Origin: SAR324 cluster bacterium REDSEA-S27_B3
GTDB lineage: Bacteria; SAR324; NAC60-12
Length of the DNA stretch: 64,000 bases
Reading direction: 5' to 3'
Assembly (NCBI GenBank): GCA_001627865.1
Contig: LUQO01000005.1
Coordinates: 62,001-126,000 of the forward strand
Below, one piece after another: positions 42,346 to 51,467 of this stretch. The position numbers were made by a program, and so were the translations under genes. The first letter of the stretch is position 1. Each line of letters starts with the position of its first letter. The notes under the pieces were generated by a model that was not told the DNA's origin, did no database searches, and saw only the letters and a list, made by a program, of their open reading frames with translations.

Positions 42346-44663
42346 ATGAAAACACATTATAGAGCTGCAGTAATTGGTGGTGGTATAGTAGGAGCAAGTA
42401 CGTTGTACCATCTGGCTAAAATGGGTTGGAATGATGTTGTTTTGCTTGAGAAAAACGAGTACACCTCCGGATCAACCTGGCATGCTGCCGGTTTGCTGCC
42501 TCTGTTCAATATGAGCTACAGTGTTGGAAAAATCCACAAATACAGTGTGGATTTGTATCAAAGTCTGGAAGCAGAGACAGGCCAGCACGTAAGTTTTCAT
42601 AAAACCGGTAATCTGCGTCTGGCCAGAAACCAGGAGCGGATGGATGAATATAGGCGCTATTGCGGGACAGCTTCCACAATTGGTGTGCCGTTTGAAATGA
42701 TTGGCCCTGATGAAATAAAAAAACTGTGGCCCTTTGCAAAAGTTGATGATCTTGTGGGTGCGCTTTATCATCCGGATGACGGACACGTCGCTCCGGTTGA
42801 TGTGACCATGGCTCTGCTCAAAGGCGCCAGAACAAACGGTGCAGAAACATTTACTGAGGTAGAGGTGAATGCAATCGCTCAAAAGCCCAATGACGAATGG
42901 GTGATAAGCACTAACAAAGGTGATATTACTTCCGAGGTAGTGATTTCGTGCACTGGAAACTACGCACGTCAAACAGGACGCATGGTTGGTTTGGAACTGC
43001 CGGTTGTGCCAGTGGAACATCAGTTTATAGTCACTGGTCCGATCCCGGAACTGGTGGAATATAACCGCAGTGGAAATCCGGAAATGGCAGTTTTGCGTGA
43101 AAGCGACTCCTCATATTACATGCGTCAGGAAGCAGACGGATTGATTTTGGGACCGTATGAGAAAGGAGCACCTTGCTGGGCGCTGGACGGTGTTCCGGAA
43201 GGTTTCGGACAGGAACTATTGCCTCCGGATCTGGAACGACTCGAGCCGCATATCATTGCCGCGGGAGAGCGTGTTCCTCTGTTTGAGAGTGCCGGCATCA
43301 AGGACCATATCAACGGACCAATTGCATATACTCCGGACGGTAATCCAATGGTTGGTCCCGCCTGGGGCTTGCAAAATTTCTGGATTTCTGAAGGACACAG
43401 TTTTGGCATCACCGCCGCAGGCGGTTCAGGAAAACATCTCGCGGAATGGATCATAGAACGATCTCCAAGCATTGACATGATGGGTGTTGACCCAAGACGA
43501 TTCAGCGCAGCCCAGTCCACACGCGATTTCATCAAGGCCAAAAATGAGGAATGCTATGAGCACGTTTTCATCATTCACTACGATTTTGAGGAAAGGCCTG
43601 CAGCACGTCCTGCCAAAACAAGTCCAGTTTATGATTGTCACAAAGCTCTCAACGCTGCTTTTGGCCAGCGATATGGCTGGGAACGCCCTAACTGGTTTGC
43701 TCCTGAAGGTACTGAACCCATAAATAAATACAGCTTCCACACACGCAGTACCAACTGGTTTGAAGCAGTTGGTGAAGAAGTCCGTGCTGTAAGGGAAAAA
43801 GTAGGTTTGCTGGATTTAACCCCTTTCACCAAACACGAAATATCCGGCCCTGGGGCAGAAGAGTATCTGAACAATATGATCGCAAACCGACTGCCCACCA
43901 AACAGGGCGGTACTGTTTTGGCTCACGCACTTACCGAATCCGGAGGTGTGGAATCAGAATTTACCATAACTCGTGATGGGGACAAGTTTTTCGCAGTCAG
44001 TTCCGGAGCGGCTGAAAGACACGACCATGATGTTTTGCTGCGTACACTACCCAGGGACGGAAGCGTAGCTTTGAAAAACGTCACGCTGGAACATGGAACT
44101 TTGGTGGTATGCGGACCACGTTCACGTGATTTGCTGAAAAAAATTACCAACTCCGATCTTTCCAATGAGGCCTTCCCATGGCTAACATCACAGCGCATCT
44201 CTGTTGCCGATGTGCCACTTTTGGCAATGCGTGTAAATTTTGTGGGAGAACTTGGCTGGGAGCTGCATCATCCGATTGATCAGCAGGTTGAATTGTTTGA
44301 TGCAATAGTCGAGGCTGGCGATGAATTTGGTCTCACGCATTTCGGCATGTATGCAATGGAATCAATGCGCCTGGAAAAATCGTACCGCATGTGGAGTGCA
44401 GATTTGACTCGGGAATATTCAATTTTAGAAGCAGGTCTGGACAGGTTTGTACGGTTTAAAAAAGACTCGTTTGTTGGGAAAGAAGCGCTGCTGGCACAGA
44501 AAGAAGCCGGTGCATCGGAAAAAGTCTGGCCCTTGCTTATGTCAAAACTGGAAACGGTGAGATAGGTACTGAACTGGAGGTTGAAATACTTGGTGAACGC
44601 AGGCCTGCACGTGTAATTCCGGAATCACCCTGTGATCCGGAAAATGAGAAACTCAGGGCTTAG
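42346..44663 (+). pseudogene. Dimethylglycine/sarcosine dehydrogenase-like enzyme, copy 3, with 3' internal deletion and frameshift
   Basis: The open frame gives 739 residues (to 44565) with FAD motif, STWHAAG (His46) and most of the folate-binding half, but its last residues (EKVWPLLMSKLETVR) do not fit the family. In another frame the bases from about 44514 read IGKSLALAYV, then GTELEVEILGERRPARV and a PCDPENEKLRA end at 44663, the normal tail. Compared with copy 1, about 40 residues (roughly the LVYLEV...GAYGHTV segment) are missing together with the frame. So a deletion of some 120 bases removed part of the last beta-barrel. The FAD domain is intact, so residual dehydrogenase activity without proper folate coupling is conceivable. 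Confidence 0.75.
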
Positions 44664-45478
44664 TTCCACAAAAAAGAGCTGGTTTTTTTCCCTGCCACAA
44701 TTCCTTCAAACACAAGCTTTGCAGCGCATTCAGTCATTCCCATACAAACATGCAGCGGAAGTAAGTGTTCCTCCCGTGGATGACAATATCTGGCAAAAGG
44801 CGCGTTCGTCCACTCAATAAGCCTTGTATCGCGTTCAGTTGGTAAAAGATACGGATTAGTACACGTATCAATTAGCCACCTCTCAAACTCCTCATTTTTG
44901 TTATCTCCTGACTTGCTTTGAGACATCAGTGCTTTCATGTTATGAAAGGAAAAACCTGAACCGATGACAAGCATGTTTTCATGTCTTAATTCTGACAGGG
45001 CTTTGCCGATTTGTAGATGTGACTCAGCACTTAATGAATTTAAAAGCGACAACTGCACACAAGGGATATTTGCTTCCGGAAACATTATTTTTAACGGCAC
45101 AAAAACACCATGATCAAAACCTCGACTGTCATCCAGTTTTGCTTCAATGCCGTCATCCCGTAATAACCAGTATATTTTTTCAGCAAGTTCCGGATCGCCT
45201 GCAGCGGGATATTCAATGGCATACGATTCTTCCGGGAATCCGTAATAATCATATATTAAGGATGGTCTTTTGGCACTTGTGATCGAAACTATTTCTTCTT
45301 CCCAATGAGCGCTAATAATCAGGATTGTGGAGGGAGTCCCCAGAGTTGGTGCGATTTCCTTAAGAAAACTAACCATTGTCTGGTGGTTTTGATCACCTAA
45401 CAAGGGCAAGGGACCGCCACCATGTGGGATAAATAGAACAGGACAAAGTTGATTACTTTTTTGCAAGTTTCCTATCAA
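44660..45478 (-). CDS. ygiD: Class III extradiol dioxygenase, YgiD/DODA-like (LigB superfamily)
   Basis: 272 residues. LFIPHGGGPLPLL supplies a metal-binding His near residue 19, ISAHWEEE another near 57, and GFDHGVFVPLKIMFPEA follows near 120. This is the DODA/YgiD branch of class III ring-cleavage dioxygenases, Fe(II) or Zn(II) enzymes acting on catechol-type substrates such as DOPA. It may act on an aromatic compound linked to the benzoate genes 5 kb away (inference). Its stop overlaps the end of the damaged dehydrogenase tail-to-tail. The next gene upstream ends 2 bases away. Confidence 0.83.
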   Translation of the reverse strand: MIGNLQKSNQLCPVLFIPHGGGPLPLLGDQNHQTMVSFLKEIAPTLGTPSTILIISAHWEEEIVSITSAKRPSLIYDYYGFPEESYAIEYPAAGDPELAEKIYWLLRDDGIEAKLDDSRGFDHGVFVPLKIMFPEANIPCVQLSLLNSLSAESHLQIGKALSELRHENMLVIGSGFSFHNMKALMSQSKSGDNKNEEFERWLIDTCTNPYLLPTERDTRLIEWTNAPFARYCHPREEHLLPLHVCMGMTECAAKLVFEGIVAGKKTSSFLWN

Positions 45479-45479
45479 A

Positions 45480-46124
45480 TTATTTCCCTAAGTCCTGTCG
45501 CTGACTGACAATTGCCAGCCAAGGCTGCTGTTCCCTGGGCTGTCCTGAAGGCCTGTAGTAATGGTCTATTATTTTGAATCCGTTTTGATTGAGATAGAGC
45601 TCACTTTCCTCAATTTCCATGAAATGGCCGTAACGCTGTCCTTGCCAGCCCTCTGCATTCCCTCGTGGATTTGAAGAAAACAAAATACCATCTTTTCTTA
45701 ATGCAGAGTGCAATTCTCTTAACACCCTTGGAAATTCACTGCTTGGTACATGAAACAAAGAAGCATTAGCAAAGATTCCATCGTAACTGTTATCTTCAAG
45801 TTCAAGTTTCAAAAATTGTTGATGTAGAACCGGGCAACTGCTTTGCTGTTGAGTCATTTTGCAAAATTCTTTGCTGCCGTCCAAACCGGTTGGTCTGTGC
45901 CCCATTTTTTCAAAAACACGCATGTCACGTCCTGGACCGCATCCAAAATCAAGAATATCCAGTGATTTATTTTTGGGAAGCGGGGCAAGAAAAGCAGCTA
46001 TATTTTGACTGACATCGTGATCCTTTGTACCAACTCTGAAAGACTCCGCGTTGTTTTCATAATGTGAAATTGTGATTTTTTCTATTTCTTCCAATTCGTC
46101 ACAATAATTATTTGTCAGCATCAA
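45480..46124 (-). CDS. Class I SAM-dependent methyltransferase
   Basis: 214 residues. Motif I LDILDFGCGPGRDMRVFEKMG near residue 56 binds SAM, then GLDGSKEFCKM and GIFANASLFHVPSSEFPRVL give the usual motifs II and IV of class I methyltransferases. The substrate is not evident; some relatives methylate tellurite or small metabolites. It shares the strand with the extradiol dioxygenase, 1 base apart, so the two are co-transcribed. Confidence 0.83.
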   Translation of the reverse strand: MMLTNNYCDELEEIEKITISHYENNAESFRVGTKDHDVSQNIAAFLAPLPKNKSLDILDFGCGPGRDMRVFEKMGHRPTGLDGSKEFCKMTQQQSSCPVLHQQFLKLELEDNSYDGIFANASLFHVPSSEFPRVLRELHSALRKDGILFSSNPRGNAEGWQGQRYGHFMEIEESELYLNQNGFKIIDHYYRPSGQPREQQPWLAIVSQRQDLGK

Positions 46125-46178
46125 TATTTTTAGACTTACTTCAGTTACACACTAACAGTAATTTAGATTGTTTCTTCT

Positions 46179-48236
46179 TTATTGAAGACGACTGACTTCA
46201 CAGAAAGCCTCGTTGCAACAAGCCCCATCCTCAATATCTGTCCGGATATCGGCGTTAAGTAGTGCGTTAACAGTTTGTCCAGTCTTGCTTGCTGAAAGCC
46301 ATGTACCCTTTGGGCTATAAAGAACTCCGGGTAAAACAGCGTCGGTAATTCGTGCGGTCAGGAATGTTTCTCCACGCTCGTTATGAACTCTCAGTATATC
46401 TTTTTCTGAAATTCCGCGTATCTCTGCATCCTGTGGATTGATCTCTACTTCTTCCTGTCCATCAGACAACTCGCATCCACCGAAAGTTGAGTTTGTACGC
46501 TTCAAAGATGAAGGGGAAATAATTGTCAGGGGATATTTACTTTCCACTTTTTCGTAACGTGGAAGGCCGTACCCGAACCGCTTCTCAAGATCATGGCTGT
46601 AAAGTTCAATCTTGCCGGACTCTGTATCTGGAAAGACTGTATCACAGAGAATCAAATCTGAACCGTTGAGTGTTGTCATTGCAAGAGCCTTGTCCAGAGG
46701 GAAGTCACTAGGACTGAATCCATTTAGTCGCGGGTCGTTTTCAGCAAACGAGCAATTCATTAAATCAGCATCCGTCTCCTGGAAGATTGGATCATCAAAC
46801 CCGAACATGGCGGCAAGACGACGGAAGATTTCCGTGTTGGGTAATGACTCTCCTACTCTGGGTATGACAGGCTCAGCCCTTTGCAGGTAGTGATGACCAT
46901 ACGATCCATAGATATCAGCGTTTTCGAAATGACTCGAAGCCGGTAGAACCACATCACAATATGACATGGAATCTGTCATTACCACGTCAGCACCCACAAT
47001 GAACAGATCTTCCTGGGAAAGGGCCTGGCGCATCCTGTTCTGGTCCGGATGTGTAATGACTGGATTGTGGTTATATATGAACACCGCTTTTACTGGTGGA
47101 TCTAACGATTTATCCAGCAAAACTTTAGACGTGTCAACAATGTTAATAGTCCTGGTTCCTTCCGGTACAAGATCAGGACGATGCAGCCTGTTCGTTGTTT
47201 TAGGAAAGGAATTTCCGGGCTTTGCGAAAACACCGGCCCCCAATAGACCGTGATTGCCTGTAAGAGCCTGCAAGGCCATTGCCGAGCGAATTCCGGAACC
47301 GCCGCTATGGCCACGCTCCAGCCCATTACCAACAGAGACACTGATTTTCTTTCCCTCCTGGTATAATTGGGCAAACCGCTCGAATTTTTCGCGATCTATT
47401 CCACAGATTTCTTCAACCATTTCAGCTGTGTGATTACGAGCATTCTCCATATATGTTTCAAAACCATAGACCCATTTTTGGATAAATGTATTGTCGTGTG
47501 CACCACGCCGCTCAAGTTCTGCAGCCATCGCAAGCCCCAGAATCACATCTGTCCCCGGCCGGATTTGAATAAACAAGTCGGCCTGTTCAGCAATTCTTGT
47601 CCGTTTGGGATCAATCACAATCAGTTTTGCGCCATTTACTTCCCTTGCTTTCTTGATCACCCTTGTCAAATGTAAATTGGAAACAGTAACATTATTGCCC
47701 CATACAATTATCAAATCAGAAAACTTCATCTGTTCAGGCGGCATTCCCGGTACAGTTCCGTAAAGGCTGGAATAGGCTGAGCCACGCACAAGACCACAGA
47801 GTTCGCCACGAGAGAGTAAGGTTGCGCCAAGTTTGTGAAAGAACCGGCGGTCCATGGATCCGTCTGCGAGTTCACCATGTGGACCAGAATAATTAAGCGG
47901 CATAACGGTTTGCTGTCCGAACTTTCTGATCGCAGAAGTGAAACCTTCATAAACAAGATCGAGTGCATGATCCCATGAGATTGGTTCAAACTGGTCCCCC
48001 CCAGGTGCACCAACTCGTTTTAGAGGACTAGTCAGGCGATTTGGTCCATGCACAAATTCAGGATAGGCACGCATTACCTTGCTGCAGATTACACCAGCAG
48101 TATAAGGATTTGCCTTAGAGCCTCGTACCTCCAGGACTTGTATGCCGTCAGTCTTTACTGTCAAACTGCATGTATCCGGACAATCCAGAGGACAGACACT
48201 GGGCTTAGTTTCGATGTTATTGTTATCCACCATCAT
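46179..48236 (-). CDS. Molybdopterin (DMSO reductase family) oxidoreductase with 4Fe-4S motif
   Basis: 685 residues. CPLDCPDTCSL with a later CSK near residue 52 forms the N-terminal 4Fe-4S site. The body shows LIVIDPKRTRIAEQADLF and a C-terminal molydopterin dinucleotide-binding domain (EVEINPQDAEIRGI). No Tat signal is seen at the N-terminus, so it is probably cytoplasmic. The ligand position after GELCGLVRGSAY could hold a Cys ligand to molybdenum, but this is uncertain. Members reduce or oxidise diverse substrates, including formate. Its own electron partner is not beside it. Confidence 0.85.
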   Translation of the reverse strand: MMVDNNNIETKPSVCPLDCPDTCSLTVKTDGIQVLEVRGSKANPYTAGVICSKVMRAYPEFVHGPNRLTSPLKRVGAPGGDQFEPISWDHALDLVYEGFTSAIRKFGQQTVMPLNYSGPHGELADGSMDRRFFHKLGATLLSRGELCGLVRGSAYSSLYGTVPGMPPEQMKFSDLIIVWGNNVTVSNLHLTRVIKKAREVNGAKLIVIDPKRTRIAEQADLFIQIRPGTDVILGLAMAAELERRGAHDNTFIQKWVYGFETYMENARNHTAEMVEEICGIDREKFERFAQLYQEGKKISVSVGNGLERGHSGGSGIRSAMALQALTGNHGLLGAGVFAKPGNSFPKTTNRLHRPDLVPEGTRTINIVDTSKVLLDKSLDPPVKAVFIYNHNPVITHPDQNRMRQALSQEDLFIVGADVVMTDSMSYCDVVLPASSHFENADIYGSYGHHYLQRAEPVIPRVGESLPNTEIFRRLAAMFGFDDPIFQETDADLMNCSFAENDPRLNGFSPSDFPLDKALAMTTLNGSDLILCDTVFPDTESGKIELYSHDLEKRFGYGLPRYEKVESKYPLTIISPSSLKRTNSTFGGCELSDGQEEVEINPQDAEIRGISEKDILRVHNERGETFLTARITDAVLPGVLYSPKGTWLSASKTGQTVNALLNADIRTDIEDGACCNEAFCEVSRLQ

Positions 48237-48325
48237 TTGGTTTCTTTTAAATTGGTTTTATACAATTCTTGTTATAAATCAACTAATACTCAGCAACAAC
48301 ATTTTTCTACATTGAATATTTGTTC

Positions 48326-48565
48326 TTATAGCTCCTGATCCGCTTTTGCTGCAAAGATAAAATCACTTTCTGTTAATCCATCAATTTTATGAGTCCAGAT
48401 TGTCAATCTGACCTTTCCCCATGCCAGGAAAATATCCGGATGATGTCCCTGATCTTCAGCCATCTCACCAACTTTAATGGTGAAATCAAGCGCGTGTCTG
48501 AAATTTCTAAAGGAATACTCTTTTTCCAGGTGATGTTCTTCAATTACCTGCCACTCATTGCTCAA
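48326..48565 (-). CDS. phhB: Pterin-4a-carbinolamine dehydratase
   Basis: 79 residues from TTG 48565. The GHHPDIF active-site motif near residue 41, FRHALDFTIKVGEMAEDQ and TIWTHKIDGLTESDF near the end identify the family (PhhB/DCoH). It dehydrates 4a-hydroxy-tetrahydropterin, recycling pterin cofactors. Homologous sequence continues upstream of TTG in the same frame (KFDDLLEQ), with no ATG, GTG or TTG before it, so the true start may be a CTG or ATT codon. No aromatic amino acid hydroxylase is nearby. Confidence 0.82.
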   Translation of the reverse strand: MSNEWQVIEEHHLEKEYSFRNFRHALDFTIKVGEMAEDQGHHPDIFLAWGKVRLTIWTHKIDGLTESDFIFAAKADQEL

Positions 48566-48655
48566 TTGTTCCAGTAAATCATCAAATTTTTTAATAATAC
48601 TGAATCCAAAGAAGTAATAATTTCAGCATCATAAGGTATTGACAGTTAAGTGGTG

Positions 48656-49144
48656 TCAGTAATTTAACAGTACTGGCTTCAAATCTGCTTTCAGATAAAG
48701 TGGATGCGTGGGTTCACCAGATTTATTGATTTTCATGCAGTGCAGATTTTTTAGTATTCGTCTAATTTTTTCGGAGCGGCTTAAATAGCTTCCGTGATTG
48801 CCCCATGCGGCAACTACTATTGACGCTTCTTTGGCCAGTTTCATAATCCATGCGTCATTCTCACTTCCTACAGGTTCATCAGAAGCCTTCATCTCAAATG
48901 GTTTAGTTGCACGGTAAGCAAACAAATTGGTCACGCAAACACCTCCAAAGCCCCATGAAATTGCAAAGTTGATGCAGCGTTTAACTGTAGGGTCATCTTT
49001 GGTTTCGTCTGCTGTTGAGGGATTAAGGCCAATAATCATTGCCTGAGGTTTGGACTCATCCCACTCGCGCCAAAGAGCGTAACGATAATTTCTGCACTCT
49101 GAAAATTGCGCGTCTGTTCTCAAATTACTTTTCTTTAAAATCAT
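48656..49144 (-). CDS. DUF1643-family protein
   Basis: 162 residues. The pattern RYALWREWDESKPQAMIIGLNPSTADET, then VKRCINFAISWGFGGVCVTNLFAYRATKP (read in parts) and VAAWGNHGSYLSR, is DUF1643. The family has no established activity; the Rossmann-like glycosylase appearance suggests nucleic acid binding. It lies 10 bases after the AlkB-type gene in one operon, a DNA-repair context. Confidence 0.8.
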   Translation of the reverse strand: MILKKSNLRTDAQFSECRNYRYALWREWDESKPQAMIIGLNPSTADETKDDPTVKRCINFAISWGFGGVCVTNLFAYRATKPFEMKASDEPVGSENDAWIMKLAKEASIVVAAWGNHGSYLSRSEKIRRILKNLHCMKINKSGEPTHPLYLKADLKPVLLNY

Positions 49145-49154
49145 ACAATTATAA

Positions 49155-49781
49155 TTACTTTATCACACGAAATGTGAGATTAATTCTCTCACCTTTAATG
49201 CTTTTACTTTTTGGAATCTGGTGCAGCCATTGATGCTGTGTTTTTCCTTTCATCAGCAAATAACTGCCGTGCTGAAGCATTATTTTCTGTCTTAAATTTT
49301 TATTGTACCTATGCTTCATTTGAAACACTCTCGTTTCACCAAGGCTCAACGAACCAATTACAGGATTAATCCCAAGCTCAGGCTCATCATCACTGTGCCA
49401 GGAAACACTGTCTGAACCGGAACGATATAGATTCAGCAGAACACTATTGAACTTAATTTTGGATATTTTTTCAATCCTTTCCCTGATCTTCAGCAAGTTG
49501 GCATTCCATGGATTTGTACAAACTTTTATACCTGAATACATATATGTTTTGTTAGGTTCTCCATACCATGCAGTAAGTCTTGGTACGTCATGTACTTCCC
49601 CGTACAACTGCATCTTATGCTTTTCCCACAAAATATTCTCCCTCAGTGTATCAAACAGCTCGTCTGCCTCAAGATAAGAAAATAATGACGGATAGAGATA
49701 AACCTCTGCGTCAGGCATGTCGATGAAGGTGTGGTTTGTTGTTTCAGCGCTTTTATAAGAAAAAAGGTCGTAGGAAATCAT
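49155..49781 (-). CDS. alkB: AlkB-type 2-oxoglutarate/Fe(II)-dependent dioxygenase
   Basis: 208 residues. The iron motif WHSDDEPELG (His-X-Asp near residue 126), a distal His in HQWLHQIPKSKS and the C-terminal RINLTFR with two conserved Arg/Asn are those of the ALKBH2/3-like branch of AlkB. These oxidatively remove methyl lesions such as 1-methyladenine and 3-methylcytosine from DNA or RNA. It heads a two-gene unit with DUF1643. Methyl-group handling nearby is probably coincidental. Confidence in family is high, in the exact lesion not. Confidence 0.88.
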   Translation of the reverse strand: MISYDLFSYKSAETTNHTFIDMPDAEVYLYPSLFSYLEADELFDTLRENILWEKHKMQLYGEVHDVPRLTAWYGEPNKTYMYSGIKVCTNPWNANLLKIRERIEKISKIKFNSVLLNLYRSGSDSVSWHSDDEPELGINPVIGSLSLGETRVFQMKHRYNKNLRQKIMLQHGSYLLMKGKTQHQWLHQIPKSKSIKGERINLTFRVIK

Positions 49782-49820
49782 ACAATGTTAATATGATAAT
49801 GTGGGGATGATCACTCAGTT

Positions 49821-51416
49821 TTAGCGCAACTTGAAACGCTGAATTTTTCCAGTGGCTGTTTTTGGGAGTTCTTCCGGAAAGTGGAACCAGCGGGGATACT
49901 TGTACGGCGCCAATCCTGTTTTACAATGGTGGAGCAATTCTTCACTTGTGTCATCACAGGCATCTTCAGGATTATTCAGTACAACATGTGCTTCCGGTTT
50001 AAGCAGTCCTGAATCGTCTTCACGTCCGACAACCGCTGCTTCCAGCACTTTTGAATGTTCAACTAATCTGGCTTCGATTTCAAAAGGAGAGCACCAGATT
50101 CCGCCGACTTTCATCATGTCGTCACTGCGTCCTCCATAAATAAAATAGCCATCCTCGTCCTGACGATAGGTGTCACCAGTATTAAGCCAGCCGTCCACAA
50201 TTGTGTCCATAGTTTTCTTCTCATTGTTCCAGTAATATTTACAGGTGGAATCACCACGTATTAATAAACGTCCCTCCTCACCTTGTGAAACTTCCTTGCC
50301 ATTTTCATCAACAATTTTAGCAACATACCCCGGAACGATGCGTCCGCTGCTTCCTGCTTTGATATCATCAGCACGATTTGATATGAAAATATGCAACGCT
50401 TCAGTTGAGCCGATTCCATCAAGGATGTCTGTTCCGGTATTTTCATTCCAGCGACGTAAAATATCCGCCGGCAATGCTTCTCCCGCGGAAACAGAAACAC
50501 GCAATGAAGACAAGTCAGGACTTGCGGAGGAAGTTCCTTCGACAGATTCCAATACTTGCAATTGAGCCGCGTAAAGAGTCGGGACACCAAAATAAATGGT
50601 CGGCTTAAAGCGTTCAATCACATCAAAAGTTGAATCGGGAGTTGGACGTTCCGGAAACAAAATACAGGATGCTCCGGACCACAAAGGAAAGGTCATCCCG
50701 TTCCCCAATCCGTATGCGAAGAATAGTTTTGCCGCAGAAAAACAGACATCATCTTCTGTGACTCCCAATGTGTCTTTTCCGTAATGCTGACTGGTGACCA
50801 CCATATCACGGTGGCAGTGAACAGCCCCTTTTGGTCGCCCGGTTGTTCCGGAAGAATATAGCCAGAAACAGTCATCTGTTGCAGTGGCCGGTGAAGCATC
50901 TAGTTCTGATGATGCTGATTTCAGCTGTTCCATAAAACTTCCGGATACGCCTTCTGTTATGAAAGAATGTTCCGGAGCTTTAGTAATTTGTGTCAAGGCT
51001 GATTCAACTTCAGTCCTGAACTCCGGAGAATAAACTACGGCAGCACATGCGGAATCTTCAATCATGAACGCATAATCATTGGAACGCAAAAGCGTGTTCA
51101 AAGGAACAGGAATTATCCCGGATTTGATTGCACCCCAAAACAAATAGAAAAATTCAGGCGAATCTTTGACCACCATCAGCAGTCTGTCTCCGGAATTAAG
51201 CCCCCATTTAATGAGTACATTTCCGGATTGATTCACTCTCTCAGCAAGTTGTCCATAAGTTACATCTTCTCCGGAAGTTGCACGGATGATGATTTTTTCA
51301 CTACGACCTTCATCAAGATGTCGATCAATAAACGTGATTGCTACATTAAATTCCGGGGAGAATTCAATGTTTGCAGGACTTATGGAAGTATCTATTTTAA
51401 CAGTGTTTTTTTGCAT
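49821..51416 (-). CDS. bclA: Benzoate-CoA ligase family protein
   Basis: 531 residues. The AMP-binding signature YSSGTTGRPKGAVHCHRDM (near 185) and the C-terminal TGKIQRFKLR with the catalytic Lys are present, with INAVE-like GDRLLMVVKDSPEFFYLFWG region near 80. Sequence form and size are those of benzoate-CoA ligases. The enzyme activates benzoate to benzoyl-CoA with ATP. It shares direction with BoxB and BoxC, the next steps in the aerobic box route. The aryl substrate could be a benzoate derivative. Confidence 0.86.
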   Translation of the reverse strand: MQKNTVKIDTSISPANIEFSPEFNVAITFIDRHLDEGRSEKIIIRATSGEDVTYGQLAERVNQSGNVLIKWGLNSGDRLLMVVKDSPEFFYLFWGAIKSGIIPVPLNTLLRSNDYAFMIEDSACAAVVYSPEFRTEVESALTQITKAPEHSFITEGVSGSFMEQLKSASSELDASPATATDDCFWLYSSGTTGRPKGAVHCHRDMVVTSQHYGKDTLGVTEDDVCFSAAKLFFAYGLGNGMTFPLWSGASCILFPERPTPDSTFDVIERFKPTIYFGVPTLYAAQLQVLESVEGTSSASPDLSSLRVSVSAGEALPADILRRWNENTGTDILDGIGSTEALHIFISNRADDIKAGSSGRIVPGYVAKIVDENGKEVSQGEEGRLLIRGDSTCKYYWNNEKKTMDTIVDGWLNTGDTYRQDEDGYFIYGGRSDDMMKVGGIWCSPFEIEARLVEHSKVLEAAVVGREDDSGLLKPEAHVVLNNPEDACDDTSEELLHHCKTGLAPYKYPRWFHFPEELPKTATGKIQRFKLR

Positions 51417-51467
51417 GTTTTACCTGATTGTTTTGATTCTGTTTGTCTTCAGTTACATGGAAGTTTT

